A stretch of DNA of 64,000 nucleotides from Mycolicibacterium iranicum (GTDB taxonomy: Bacteria; Actinomycetota; Actinomycetes; Mycobacteriales; Mycobacteriaceae), in NCBI RefSeq assembly GCF_002101705.1, contig NZ_LQPC01000028.1:1-64000 (forward strand), given 5' to 3'. The notes under the pieces were generated by a model, which ran no database searches, was not told the DNA's origin, and saw only the letters and a program-made list of their open reading frames with translations. This document shows, one piece after another, positions 44,846 to 52,448 of the stretch. The position numbers and the translations under genes are program-made. Numbering within the stretch: position 1 is the stretch's first letter; every line of letters starts with the position of its first letter.

Positions 44846-45586
44846 TCACTCGATCTGGACGACCAAACCCTCGATGGCCTCGACCTCGGCATCCGAGACG
44901 GGCTGGCCCGCTTCCGCCTGCCGGATTGCGTCCTCGGAAACACCCGCTGCCTGAGCGGTTTCGAGAACCGTGAGGTTTGCGCCCCGCCGGGCGGCATATA
45001 GGCGCTGCCCCAGCGACGCGTCCGGCGCGGCCGCGGCGCGCAGCATCAGGTCGTCATAGAGACTGCGGACAGTGCTGAGCGCCTTGATCAGAGCGGGGGT
45101 GACCCGTCCGATCCGGGCGGCGCGCGAGGCGACCGCCTCCAGTTGTCGCAGATCTGCGAGGATCGCAGTCGTCCGCGTCATGAACGCCGGGTCGTCGATG
45201 GGCGGCAGGGTGTCGGCCGTTGAACCGAGAGCGCCGACCGCGGTGATCACCGCCTGGGCGATAAGCGACGCCTCGTCGTTGTTCGTCGTCGGCGCTGCCG
45301 CCGGGGCGGGCTTGCTGCTCGGCACAGGTTCGCCGTTGCGCAGCCGCGCGATGGTGCCCGGAGGCCACTGCAGGATCTTCTCCAGACGGGACCTGGTCCG
45401 CTCGCGAGGCCAGCTTCTGCCCTTCTCGAAGGCGATGAGTGCGCCGGCGTTGATGATGCCCTCGGCGGCGAGGCTGCGCTGACTGATGTCGAGCTCGCGA
45501 CGGCGGGCCGCTGCGGCCGCACCCGCCCGACGCATGCCGGCGTCCGGCGCCCCGGTCGACGCGTCGACCGGTTCAGCGTTCGTCAT
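44846..45586 (-). CDS. Double HTH regulator-like protein divergent from whiB6
   Basis: A 246-residue protein with an XRE-type helix-turn-helix near residues 25-75 (LDISQRSLAAEGIINAGALI ... EKGRSWP) and a second one near 195-240 (LTVLETAQAAGVSEDAIRQA), joined by a helical middle. It lies divergent to whiB6. In pathogenic mycobacteria EspM (Rv3863/MMAR_5438) also lies divergent to whiB6 and represses it, but EspM is longer. This protein could fill a similar role, which is only inferred. It converges with the ATPase gene three bases away. Confidence 0.72.
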   Translation of the reverse strand: MTNAEPVDASTGAPDAGMRRAGAAAAARRRELDISQRSLAAEGIINAGALIAFEKGRSWPRERTRSRLEKILQWPPGTIARLRNGEPVPSSKPAPAAAPTTNNDEASLIAQAVITAVGALGSTADTLPPIDDPAFMTRTTAILADLRQLEAVASRAARIGRVTPALIKALSTVRSLYDDLMLRAAAAPDASLGQRLYAARRGANLTVLETAQAAGVSEDAIRQAEAGQPVSDAEVEAIEGLVVQIE

Positions 45587-45708
45587 CTCTACCGGAATCC
45601 CTCATGCGGTGTGGCCAGGCGAGCGCCGGTTGAAGCGCCGCAACACGACCAAGCTACATCACTTCGCTGGTCTATACCGTAACAACGCGATGGAAATTTC
45701 GCACTAAT

Positions 45709-45852
45709 CCGTAGCAGTGCACGGACCGCCACAGGTGAAGTGAAAGGCCAGTTCAAACTGCATGCGGCCTCGAAGTCGTTGCGCTCGAATTGCTGGCCGG
45801 GTTCAAGACCGAAGCACAAACTGTTGCACTGCTACGGTTTGTTGGTTACGTT
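45709..45852 (+). promoter_or_regulatory. whiB6 promoter with distant inverted repeats
   Basis: CCGTAGCAGTGC (45709-45720) and its reverse complement GCACTGCTACGG (45826-45837) are 105 bases apart. The second arm overlaps the -35 of a good promoter: TTGCAC (45824-45829), 17 bases, TACGTT (45847-45852). The predicted start is near 45859, with AAGGAG (45889-45894) before the whiB6 ATG. This 315-base gap between the HTH gene and whiB6 contains no credible gene. The repeats could bind one regulator at two sites and form a loop. Confidence 0.55.
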
Positions 45853-45901
45853 GTGCGTCATCGCGGCGAGAGCGCCGCCGGCATAGGTAAGGAGCACACC
45901 G

Positions 45902-46195
45902 ATGAACGCAAAGTCCTGGGATGAGACGCCGGTCGGCGAGTGCACGCGCGACCCCGAACGCTGGACCACGACCGCCGACGACGAGGCCAAGGCGATCTGC
46001 CGTTCGTGCCCGCGCAGGTGGTTGTGCGCCCGGGAAGCCTACGAATCGCCGCGCGCTGAGGGCCTGTGGGCAGGGATCTACGTTCCCGAAGCGGGCCGCG
46101 GTCGCACCTTCGCGTTGCGCCAGCTCAAGTCACTGGCCGAACAGAACGGTTACCCGGTCGGTGAGCGCCGGGTGTACTACGCCGACATTGCCTGA
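45902..46195 (+). CDS. whiB6: Iron-sulfur regulator WhiB6
   Basis: A 97-residue WhiB protein with four conserved cysteines: Cys14, then CRSCPRRWLC (Cys33, Cys36, Cys42), which hold a 4Fe-4S cluster. The turn motif is GLWAGIYVPE, followed by a basic C-terminus. WhiB6 controls ESX-1 genes (esxA, esxB and others) in response to the state of the secretion system and to redox/NO. Its place beside the ESX-1 locus supports the identity. The ribosome site AAGGAG lies seven bases upstream. Confidence 0.93.
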   Translation: MNAKSWDETPVGECTRDPERWTTTADDEAKAICRSCPRRWLCAREAYESPRAEGLWAGIYVPEAGRGRTFALRQLKSLAEQNGYPVGERRVYYADIA

Positions 46196-46203
46196 CCCAG
46201 CGC

Positions 46204-46237
46204 CGTCCGCCGCCGGTCGGGGGGTCGGCGGCGGACG
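46204..46237 (+). terminator. Hairpin terminator after whiB6
   Basis: CGTCCGCCGCC (46204-46214) pairs perfectly with GGCGGCGGACG (46227-46237), starting nine bases after the whiB6 stop. No T-run follows. It probably ends the whiB6 transcript. Confidence 0.7.
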
Positions 46238-46278
46238 AGCCCCGGAATAGTTCGCACGCGGTGTCGGTTACATGATTC

Positions 46279-46411
46279 GTCGGTGCCGGGCATGCCCCGG
46301 GCCCCAACCCACAGTCGCTTCGAGCGACCACTTGCCGAGAGGCGCAGGCGGCACCGACCCGAACACTCACCAAGTGTCGATGAACCGGCTCCCCACGGGA
46401 GCCGGTTTTTT
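46279..46411 (+). ncRNA. Candidate structured small RNA ending in an intrinsic terminator
   Basis: Four nested or consecutive helices fall within 133 bases. GTCGGTGCCG (46279-46288) pairs with CGGCACCGAC (46349-46358). Inside are the palindrome GGGCATGCCC (46288-46297) and the hairpin GTCGC-TTCGA-GCGAC (46314-46328). Then come ACACT-CACCA-AGTGT (46363-46377) and the textbook terminator AACCGGCTCCC-CAC-GGGAGCCGGTT with TTTT (46383-46411). The terminator overlaps the 3' end of the convergent carboxylase gene. No known RNA family is recognised, and no clear promoter is seen. It may instead be only a second terminator. Confidence 0.4.
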
Positions 46412-47929
46412 CGTGGCCATCAGAGTCGATGCGATGACCGACCGCGTTTCCGCCGGATCGATCACGTCGTCGATCTCGAAGAGCATCGCGGCGTTGAGCG
46501 CCTTGGCGTTCTCCTGAGCCGCCGCGGTGGCGATCCGCACACGCTCCTCCCGCTGCTGCTCGTCGGCGATCGCGTCCAGCTCTTTGCGCATGCCCAGCCT
46601 GACGGCCCCTTCGAGGCCCATTGGTCCGAGATGCGCACCCGGCCAGGCCACCGTCAACACCGGCTCGTGCAGGCTGCCGCCCGCCATCGCCTGAGCGCCG
46701 AGACCGTAGCCGCGGCGCAGGATCACCGCGATCAGCGGTGTGCGAAGTGCTGCCCCTGCCACCAACATTCGTGACGCCCGGCGTACCAGAGATTCTGCTT
46801 CGGCAGCGGGTCCCACCATGTATCCGGGGCAGTCGATCAGCGAGACCACGGGCAGCCCGAAGGCATCGCACAGCTGAAGGAAGCGGGCTGCCTTGTCGGA
46901 TGCGGCGGCCGTGATGGCCCCCGCGGTGAAGCGCGTGTCATTGGCGATCACGCCCACGGGTCGTCCCTTGATCCGGGCCAGAGCGGTCACCATTTCCCGC
47001 GCGAACCGCGGGCGCAGGAACGTCACCGATCCCTCGTCGGCCAGGGTTTCGATGACCGGCGCGACGTCGTAGGCGCGGCGCGCTCGCTCGGGCACCGCTG
47101 TACGTAGCGCCGTTTGGTCTCCGACGGTCCATTGGTCGATCGAGCCCTGGAAGTAGCCGATGAGGCGTTTGGTCGCCGCCACCGCCTCGGCTTCGTCGGC
47201 CACGACGACGTCGACGTTGCCGTTGGGCTCCTGCATCGACATCGGGCCAACGTCGTCAGGGGGCACGTCACCGAGGCCGCCGCCGGCGATCATCGCGGGT
47301 CCGCCCATGCCGAGTGAGGCGTCCCCGGTGGCGACGATCAGATCGGAAGCGCCTGCGATGACGGCGTTTCCGGCGAAGCAGCGGCCTTTGACCACAGCGA
47401 TCCGCGGCACGAGGCCGGAAAGTTTGGCCCAGAGAGCGAACGCCCGGGTATCAAGTGACGACACGACGGGATAGTCCGTGTCGCCCGGTCTGCCGCCGCC
47501 GCCTTCAGCGAAGAACACTGTGGGCAACCTCATCCGCTCGATGAGTTCGAAGAGCCGGTCCTTCTTGCGGTGGCCGAGTCCACCCTGGGTGCCGGCGAGC
47601 ACCGTGTAGTCGTAGGACAGCACCGCGCAGGCTGCGGCCTCGGCGCCGAACAGCTCGCCGTTGATTCGGGCGGTGCCCGCGATCAGCCCGTCCGCGGGGG
47701 TTCGGGCGATCAGGTCGTCGATGTCGCGGCGGGCGCGCTGCGGGGCGACGGTGAATCGCCCGTACTCGACGAACGATCCGGGGTCGACGAGGTCGTCGAC
47801 ATTCTCGCGGGCCGTGCGACCGCCGGCGGCATGCCTGCGGGCGACGGCGTCGGGCCGCGCGGCGTCCTCGGTCAGACCGCGGCGGCGCAGCAGCTCGGCC
47901 AGATCCCCGCGGATCTGGTACTCAGGCAT
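46367..47929 (-). CDS. Acyl-CoA carboxylase, carboxyltransferase (beta) subunit
   Basis: A 520-residue carboxyltransferase of the AccD/propionyl-CoA carboxylase type. It has the N-half (VDPGSFVEYGRFTV, TVLAGTQGGLGHRKKDRLFE, GGGRPGDTDY) and the C-half oxyanion segments (FLQLCDAFGLPVVSLIDCPG, RRGYGLGAQAMAGGS). It transfers carboxyl from biotin to an acyl-CoA; the substrate is not clear. The start at 47929 (MPEYQIRGDLAELLRRRG) overlaps the 3' end of the DivIVA-like gene by eight bases. Its last codons lie over the terminator hairpin described for the plus strand. Confidence 0.88.
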   Translation of the reverse strand: MPEYQIRGDLAELLRRRGLTEDAARPDAVARRHAAGGRTARENVDDLVDPGSFVEYGRFTVAPQRARRDIDDLIARTPADGLIAGTARINGELFGAEAAACAVLSYDYTVLAGTQGGLGHRKKDRLFELIERMRLPTVFFAEGGGGRPGDTDYPVVSSLDTRAFALWAKLSGLVPRIAVVKGRCFAGNAVIAGASDLIVATGDASLGMGGPAMIAGGGLGDVPPDDVGPMSMQEPNGNVDVVVADEAEAVAATKRLIGYFQGSIDQWTVGDQTALRTAVPERARRAYDVAPVIETLADEGSVTFLRPRFAREMVTALARIKGRPVGVIANDTRFTAGAITAAASDKAARFLQLCDAFGLPVVSLIDCPGYMVGPAAEAESLVRRASRMLVAGAALRTPLIAVILRRGYGLGAQAMAGGSLHEPVLTVAWPGAHLGPMGLEGAVRLGMRKELDAIADEQQREERVRIATAAAQENAKALNAAMLFEIDDVIDPAETRSVIASTLMATKKPAPVGSRFIDTW

Positions 47930-48191
47930 CGAGTTCGACGATCGCCGCGGCAATCTCGTCGAGGAGGGCATCCACCTGGGTTTCGTCGTAGCCGCGCTTT
48001 CCGAACGGCGGCTTGTTGAACCGGACACTGCGGACGTCGTCGGCGGTGAGATGGCCTCGCCCGTCGAGGCGGCGTGCGCACAACGCGACGAAGTCGAGCA
48101 CTGCTTTTTCGTTGTAGCCGCGTTTCCCGAGCGGCGGCTTTTCGAAGGTGAAGTTCCGCAGGTAGTCGGCCGTGACGGCGCCGTCGCTCAT
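47922..48191 (-). CDS. Small protein with two DivIVA-like repeats
   Basis: An 89-residue protein made of two copies of a DivIVA N-terminal motif: FTFEKPPLGKRGYNEKAVLD at about residues 14-33 and VRFNKPPFGKRGYDETQVDA at about 55-74. Such repeats bind membranes or polar scaffolds in DivIVA/Wag31-type proteins, but the long coiled coil is absent. It precedes and overlaps the carboxylase gene, so it may help place it. Function unknown. Confidence 0.78.
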   Translation of the reverse strand: MSDGAVTADYLRNFTFEKPPLGKRGYNEKAVLDFVALCARRLDGRGHLTADDVRSVRFNKPPFGKRGYDETQVDALLDEIAAAIVELDA

Positions 48192-48274
48192 GGCGACAGA
48201 CTAGTGCGCGAGTTATCCACAGGGCCGCCGGTTCACGGCTGTGGCTTGTCGGGCGCCGGGCATAGCGTTCGGGT

Positions 48275-48715
48275 ATGACGAACTGGATCAACACAGTCAG
48301 CCGCGATCACGTCGAGCGTGGCGTTCGCGGCCGCTTCACACAGGCCAACCACGGCAAGCCCCACATGCTGCGCAAAATGGCGCGGGGCGACTGGATTGTC
48401 TTCTACTCGCCCAAGACGGTGTACCCCGATGGTCCGCCTCTGCAGGCGTTCACCGCGATCGGCCAGGTCGCCGACGACGAGCCCTATCAGGCGGACGTGT
48501 CGCCGGATTTCCAGCCGTGGCGGCGCAACGTCGACTTCCTCTACTGCGCGGAGACCCCGATCCGGCCTCTGCTCGACGACCTCGACTTCATCGAAGACAA
48601 GGCGCGGTGGGGATACAAATTCCGCTTCGGGGTCTTCAAGATCTCCGACGACGACCTCGACGTCATCCGTTCGGCAATGGTGCGGCCGGTCGAGGGGTCT
48701 AGTCTGGGTGCATGA
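48275..48715 (+). CDS. EVE domain-containing protein (UPF0310)
   Basis: A 146-residue protein formed by one EVE/PUA-like domain: NWINTVSRDHVERGVRGRFT at the start, then KMARGDWIVFYSPKTVYPDG, FTAIGQVADDEPYQADVSPD and the end RFGVFKISDDDLDVIRSAM. EVE domains bind modified nucleobases in DNA or RNA. It overlaps the next gene in an ATGA. Confidence 0.85.
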   Translation: MTNWINTVSRDHVERGVRGRFTQANHGKPHMLRKMARGDWIVFYSPKTVYPDGPPLQAFTAIGQVADDEPYQADVSPDFQPWRRNVDFLYCAETPIRPLLDDLDFIEDKARWGYKFRFGVFKISDDDLDVIRSAMVRPVEGSSLGA

Positions 48716-49689
48716 GTAACACGGATGCCGCGCCGGTCGAAGTCGATTGTGCGGCATCGCGATTCGCTGCCAATCTGGATGGTGTGCTGCACCCCCGCGA
48801 GGTCCCGCTCGGCGGGCCGCGGGCGATCCGGGTGCGGCGCACCCTCCCGCAGCGGGAGCGCTCCCTGATCGGCGCCTGGTGTTTTGCCGACCACTACGGG
48901 CCCCATGATGTGCGCGCCGGCTCGGGCATGGATGTGCCTCCGCACCCGCACACCGGTCTGCAGACAGTCAGTTGGCTGTTCAGCGGGGAGATCGAACACC
49001 GCGACAGCGCGGGCGTGCACGCGATGGTGCGTCCTGGCGAGCTGAACCTGATGACGGCGGGCGCCGGCATCTGCCATTCCGAAGTGTCCACCGCGGCGAC
49101 GACGCTGTTGCACGGTGTCCAGCTGTGGGTCGCACTACCGGACGCCGACCGTGACACCGACAGGGACTTCGCGCATTTCGCACCGCCACTGCGCACCGTG
49201 GGCGCCGCGGCGGTCCGGGTGTTTCTCGGCGAACTCGATACCGGTCGGTCACCGGTCCACACGTTCACCCCGCTGCTGGGCGCCCAAGTCGATCTCGACG
49301 CCCGTGCCGAGGTGGTGTTGGATGTCGACACGGGATTCGAGCACGGGGTCCTGGTCGACAGCGGTGATGTCGCGGCGTGCGAATCCACCTTGCAGCCAGG
49401 CGATCTCGGCTATCAGGGCACCGGGTACGGGCAGCTCACCATCACCAACCGCGGTGATGCACCGGCACGGGTGGTGCTCCTCGGCGGCACGCCGTTCGGC
49501 GAGGATTTGGTGATGTGGTGGAACTTCGTGGGCCGCAGCCACAGCGACATCGTGGGTTACCGCGAGCAGTGGCAGCAGGAAGACGAGCGGTTCGGTTCCG
49601 TCGACGGCTACCGCGGCGCCGTCGCGCGGTTGCCTGCGCCACCTCTTCCGAATGCGACGCTGCGTCCGCGGTCCAACCCCGGGGTATAG
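48712..49689 (+). CDS. Pirin family protein (second copy)
   Basis: A 325-residue bicupin pirin. The N-terminal cupin carries the metal ligands in VPPHPHTGLQTVSWLFSGEI and MTAGAGICHSEVS. The C-terminal cupin is EHGVLVDSGDVAACES. The sequence differs clearly from the pirin at 10265-11239, so the two are not recent copies. It is coupled to the EVE-domain gene by an ATGA. Confidence 0.88.
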   Translation: MSNTDAAPVEVDCAASRFAANLDGVLHPREVPLGGPRAIRVRRTLPQRERSLIGAWCFADHYGPHDVRAGSGMDVPPHPHTGLQTVSWLFSGEIEHRDSAGVHAMVRPGELNLMTAGAGICHSEVSTAATTLLHGVQLWVALPDADRDTDRDFAHFAPPLRTVGAAAVRVFLGELDTGRSPVHTFTPLLGAQVDLDARAEVVLDVDTGFEHGVLVDSGDVAACESTLQPGDLGYQGTGYGQLTITNRGDAPARVVLLGGTPFGEDLVMWWNFVGRSHSDIVGYREQWQQEDERFGSVDGYRGAVARLPAPPLPNATLRPRSNPGV

Positions 49690-49696
49690 AGAAGTC

Positions 49697-50029
49697 ATGA
49701 CCACCGACAAAACCGGCGCGCCTACTGACGTCATTGCCGAATCCGACCGCTTCAGCATCTCCGTCGACGGGCAGAAGGTCGGGTTCACCGAGTTCATCGA
49801 CGTGGGTGATCAGCGAATATTTCCGCACACCGAAGTCGACGACGCGTTCGGTGGACGCGGCTTGGCAACCATTCTGATCAAAGAAGCGCTCGACAAGACC
49901 CGCGCCGAGGGGATGCGCATCGTGGCTGTCTGCTCGATGGTCGCGGCCTTCATCGACAAGCATCCCGACTACGCCGACGCGGTCGACCCACTCACAACCG
50001 ATCTGAAAAGAGTCCTGGCCCGCCGCTGA
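49697..50029 (+). CDS. GNAT-like N-acetyltransferase (YjdJ type)
   Basis: A 110-residue single-domain protein of the short GNAT type: DRFSISVDGQKVGFTEFIDV, FPHTEVDDAFGGRGLATILI (acetyl-CoA loop), VAVCSMVAAFIDKHPDYADA. Such proteins lack the first strands of normal GNATs. The substrate is unknown. It begins seven bases after the pirin stop. Confidence 0.85.
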   Translation: MTTDKTGAPTDVIAESDRFSISVDGQKVGFTEFIDVGDQRIFPHTEVDDAFGGRGLATILIKEALDKTRAEGMRIVAVCSMVAAFIDKHPDYADAVDPLTTDLKRVLARR

Positions 50030-50044
50030 GCTATCGTCGCCGCG

Positions 50045-50266
50045 GTGAGCGCCCGGTGTTTCTTCGTGCCCGACTCCCCTGGCGGTAAGGAATTCGTCCC
50101 GACCGACTGGGCGCGCGGCCCGTGGGGAGCCACGATCAGCGGCAACTACGTCGGCGGCCTGCTCGGTCACGTCATCGAGCGCGATGCCTCTCCGCGGTTG
50201 GCGACAAGCAACCTCGAGATCATCAGGGCTGCCTTTTCTCGGCGGCGTCCGGACGCTGACGAATGA
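50045..50266 (+). pseudogene. N-terminal fragment of a TesB-like acyl-CoA thioesterase
   Basis: The 73 residues begin like mycobacterial hot-dog thioesterases: CFFVPDSPGGKEFVPTDWAR, then GPWGATISGNYVGGLLGHVI. The similarity stops near RLATSNLEIIRAAF, and the frame ends at 50266. The rest of such a protein (about 200 residues) is missing here, but a matching C-terminal part lies at 57753-58184. The gene therefore appears to have been cut by the insertion of the 7.5-kb block in between. Confidence 0.65.
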
Positions 50267-50326
50267 CAGCGTCGACCCAGCTCCAACCCAGATGGGCCGG
50301 ACCGGGAGTGGTACGGGGCGATGAGG

Positions 50327-51088
50327 TCAGGGGGCGGGGACGGGATCGCCTTCGGCCGTGACATAGGCGGCGGTGATGCCGCCGTCGACGCGGAACTCGG
50401 TGCCGTTGACGTAGGACGAGGCGTCGCTGGCGAGGAAGACCGCTGCCTCAGCGATCTCCTTGGCTTGCGCGAAGCGACCGTAGGGGACGTGAATGAGGCG
50501 GCGCGCCTTTTGATCCGGGCTGAAGAGGGTGTCTAGCAGCGGAGTTTCGACGGGGCCGGGGCTGATGGCGTTGATCTTTACGCCCTTCTTCGCGAACTCG
50601 ACCGCGATCTCACGGGTCAGCGACAGCACTGCACCCTTGGAGGCGGTGTAGGCGATCTGGGAGGCCGCCGAACCCATGGACGCCACCAGAGACGCGGTGT
50701 TGACGACGGAGCCGCCGCCGTTGCGGATGAGGTGGCGCAGACCGTGTTTGCAGCAGAGGAACACGCTCAGCGTGTTGACCTTCAGCAGGCGGTTGAACAC
50801 CTCGACTTCGGTCTCCAGGACCGAGCCGTCTTCGGGCAGCGCAATACCGGCGTTGTTGAACAGCACGTCGATGCGGCCGTACTTCTCTGCGACGGTGTTG
50901 TAGAGCGCCTTGACCTCGGGCTCGTTGGTGAGATCGGCGGTCAGGAACAGATCGGCCGCCGGAGCCTCGCCCTGGATGTCGACCGCGACGACGGTGGCGC
51001 CTTCGCGCTTAAACGCCTCCACCGAGGCGCGTCCGATGGATCCCGACGCGCCGGTAATAACGGCGACCTTCTTGTCCAAATACTGCAT
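50327..51088 (-). CDS. SDR family oxidoreductase (Rv2857c-like)
   Basis: A 253-residue short-chain dehydrogenase: TGASGSIGRASVEAFKREGA (cofactor), FNNAGIALPE, catalytic Ser...Tyr-x3-Lys in SLVASMGSAASQIAYTASKG, and ISPGPVETPLL. It is the last gene of the gamma-glutamyl amine cluster, one base after the aldehyde dehydrogenase stop. The order SDR-AldC-GATase-GlnA4 matches Rv2857c-Rv2860c. It may reduce or oxidise an alcohol or aldehyde from the same pathway. Confidence 0.88.
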   Translation of the reverse strand: MQYLDKKVAVITGASGSIGRASVEAFKREGATVVAVDIQGEAPAADLFLTADLTNEPEVKALYNTVAEKYGRIDVLFNNAGIALPEDGSVLETEVEVFNRLLKVNTLSVFLCCKHGLRHLIRNGGGSVVNTASLVASMGSAASQIAYTASKGAVLSLTREIAVEFAKKGVKINAISPGPVETPLLDTLFSPDQKARRLIHVPYGRFAQAKEIAEAAVFLASDASSYVNGTEFRVDGGITAAYVTAEGDPVPAP

Positions 51089-51089
51089 G

Positions 51090-52448
51090 TCAGCCTCCGG
51101 TGCTGAAGAAAACGTTCTTGACTTCGGTGTATGCGGCCAAGGCGTCCGGTCCCAGCTCGCGCCCGAGACCGGATTGCTTAAAACCTCCGAACGGGGTGGT
51201 GATTCGGACGGAGCTGTATGAGTTGACGGCCAACGCACCGGCCTGCAGACCGCGCGCCACCCGCATCGACCGCGCTGCGTCAGTGGTCCACACCGACCCG
51301 GCCAAGCCGTAGGCGGTGTCATTGGCACGGTGCAGCGCTTCCTCCTCATTGTCGAAGACCAGCACCGACACGACGGGGCCGAAGATCTCCTCCCTGGCTG
51401 CGCGGTGCGCATCCTCGATCGGGTGCAGCACCGTCGGTGCGAACCAGTAGCCCGGCCCGCTCGGCGCCGTTCCCTGGAACAGCACCGGGGCGTCGCCGAG
51501 ATAGTCGCTCACACGGTCGCGCTGGGTGGCCGAGATCAGCGGACCCATCTCGGTGGCCTCGTCGAGTGGATCGCCGACGGCGATTCCGGTGACGACCTTC
51601 TCGAGGCGCTCCAAGAAGTCGTCTAACACGTTGCGCTGCACAAGGACTCGGGACCGTGCGCAGCAGTCCTGACCGGCGTTACCGAACACGCCGCCGGCCA
51701 GGCCCTCTGCTGCGGCGTCGAGATCGGCATCGGCGAAGATGATCGCCGCAGACTTGCCGCCCAGTTCCAGGGTGACCCGTTTGATGGTGTCGGCGGCGCG
51801 TCGGGCGATATCCTTGCCGACCGCGGTCGATCCGGTGAAGGCGATCTTGCCGATGCCGGGGTGATCGACCAGCTGCCGACCGATGGTCGTGCCGGTGCCG
51901 TTGACGACGTTGAGCAGTCCCTCGGGCAGTCCGGCGTCAGTGGCGATGCGAGCCAATTCCAGCGAGGTAAGCGGCGTCAGCTCCGACGGTTTGAGGACGA
52001 CGGCATTGCCTGCGGCCAGCGCGGGGGCGACCTTCCAGCTGGCGATCGACAAGGGGAAATTCCACGGGGTGATGAGCCCGACCACCCCGATCGGTTCCAG
52101 GAACGTCATGTCCACGCCCCCGGCGACCGGGATGGTCTGCCCGAGAAGGCGTTCCGGGGCTGCGGAGTAGTAGCGGAAGGTGGCGGCGGCTCCGCCGACG
52201 GCGCCGCGGGCATCGCCGATGGGCATGCCGACGTTGCGGCTCTCCATCCGCGCCAGCGTCTCGGTTTCGGCGTCGACGGCGGCCGCGATCGCCGCCAACA
52301 CACCAGCGCGGTACTGCGGTGATTCCGCGGCCCAGGCCCGTTGGGCGGTGTGCGCGCGGTCGATGATGCGGTCGAGTTCGGCGGCGCTGGTCTCCTCCAC
52401 GGAGTCCAGGACGGCCTCGGTGGCCGGCTCGATCAGTTTGATGGCCAC
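51090..52448 (-). CDS. aldC: Aldehyde dehydrogenase (AldC/PuuC-like)
   Basis: A 452-residue NAD-dependent aldehyde dehydrogenase: PIGVVGLITPWNFPLSIASW, VTLELGGKSAAIIFADADLD (catalytic Glu), FGNAGQDCCARSRVLVQ (catalytic Cys), EIFGPVVSVLVFDNEEEALH. In this setting it should oxidise a gamma-glutamylamino-aldehyde to the acid. The GTG start lies 15 bases inside the 3' end of the GATase gene. The name follows the Rv2858c context. Confidence 0.85.
   Translation of the reverse strand: MAIKLIEPATEAVLDSVEETSAAELDRIIDRAHTAQRAWAAESPQYRAGVLAAIAAAVDAETETLARMESRNVGMPIGDARGAVGGAAATFRYYSAAPERLLGQTIPVAGGVDMTFLEPIGVVGLITPWNFPLSIASWKVAPALAAGNAVVLKPSELTPLTSLELARIATDAGLPEGLLNVVNGTGTTIGRQLVDHPGIGKIAFTGSTAVGKDIARRAADTIKRVTLELGGKSAAIIFADADLDAAAEGLAGGVFGNAGQDCCARSRVLVQRNVLDDFLERLEKVVTGIAVGDPLDEATEMGPLISATQRDRVSDYLGDAPVLFQGTAPSGPGYWFAPTVLHPIEDAHRAAREEIFGPVVSVLVFDNEEEALHRANDTAYGLAGSVWTTDAARSMRVARGLQAGALAVNSYSSVRITTPFGGFKQSGLGRELGPDALAAYTEVKNVFFSTGG

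Noticed and set aside
45668..45679. TGGTCTATACCG, one mismatch from the PhnF box, in the whiB6 intergenic region
   Set aside because: No phosphate or phosphonate gene is nearby; probably chance.
45589..45819. A 76-residue minus-strand ORF in the whiB6 upstream region
   Set aside because: No ribosome site or domain, and it lies over the regulatory repeats; likely non-coding.
46330..46380. Segment CTTGCCGAGAGGCGCAGGCG resembling a tRNA-Ser/Leu D-arm
   Set aside because: No acceptor stem, anticodon arm or T-arm (GGTTCGAATCC) can be drawn around it.
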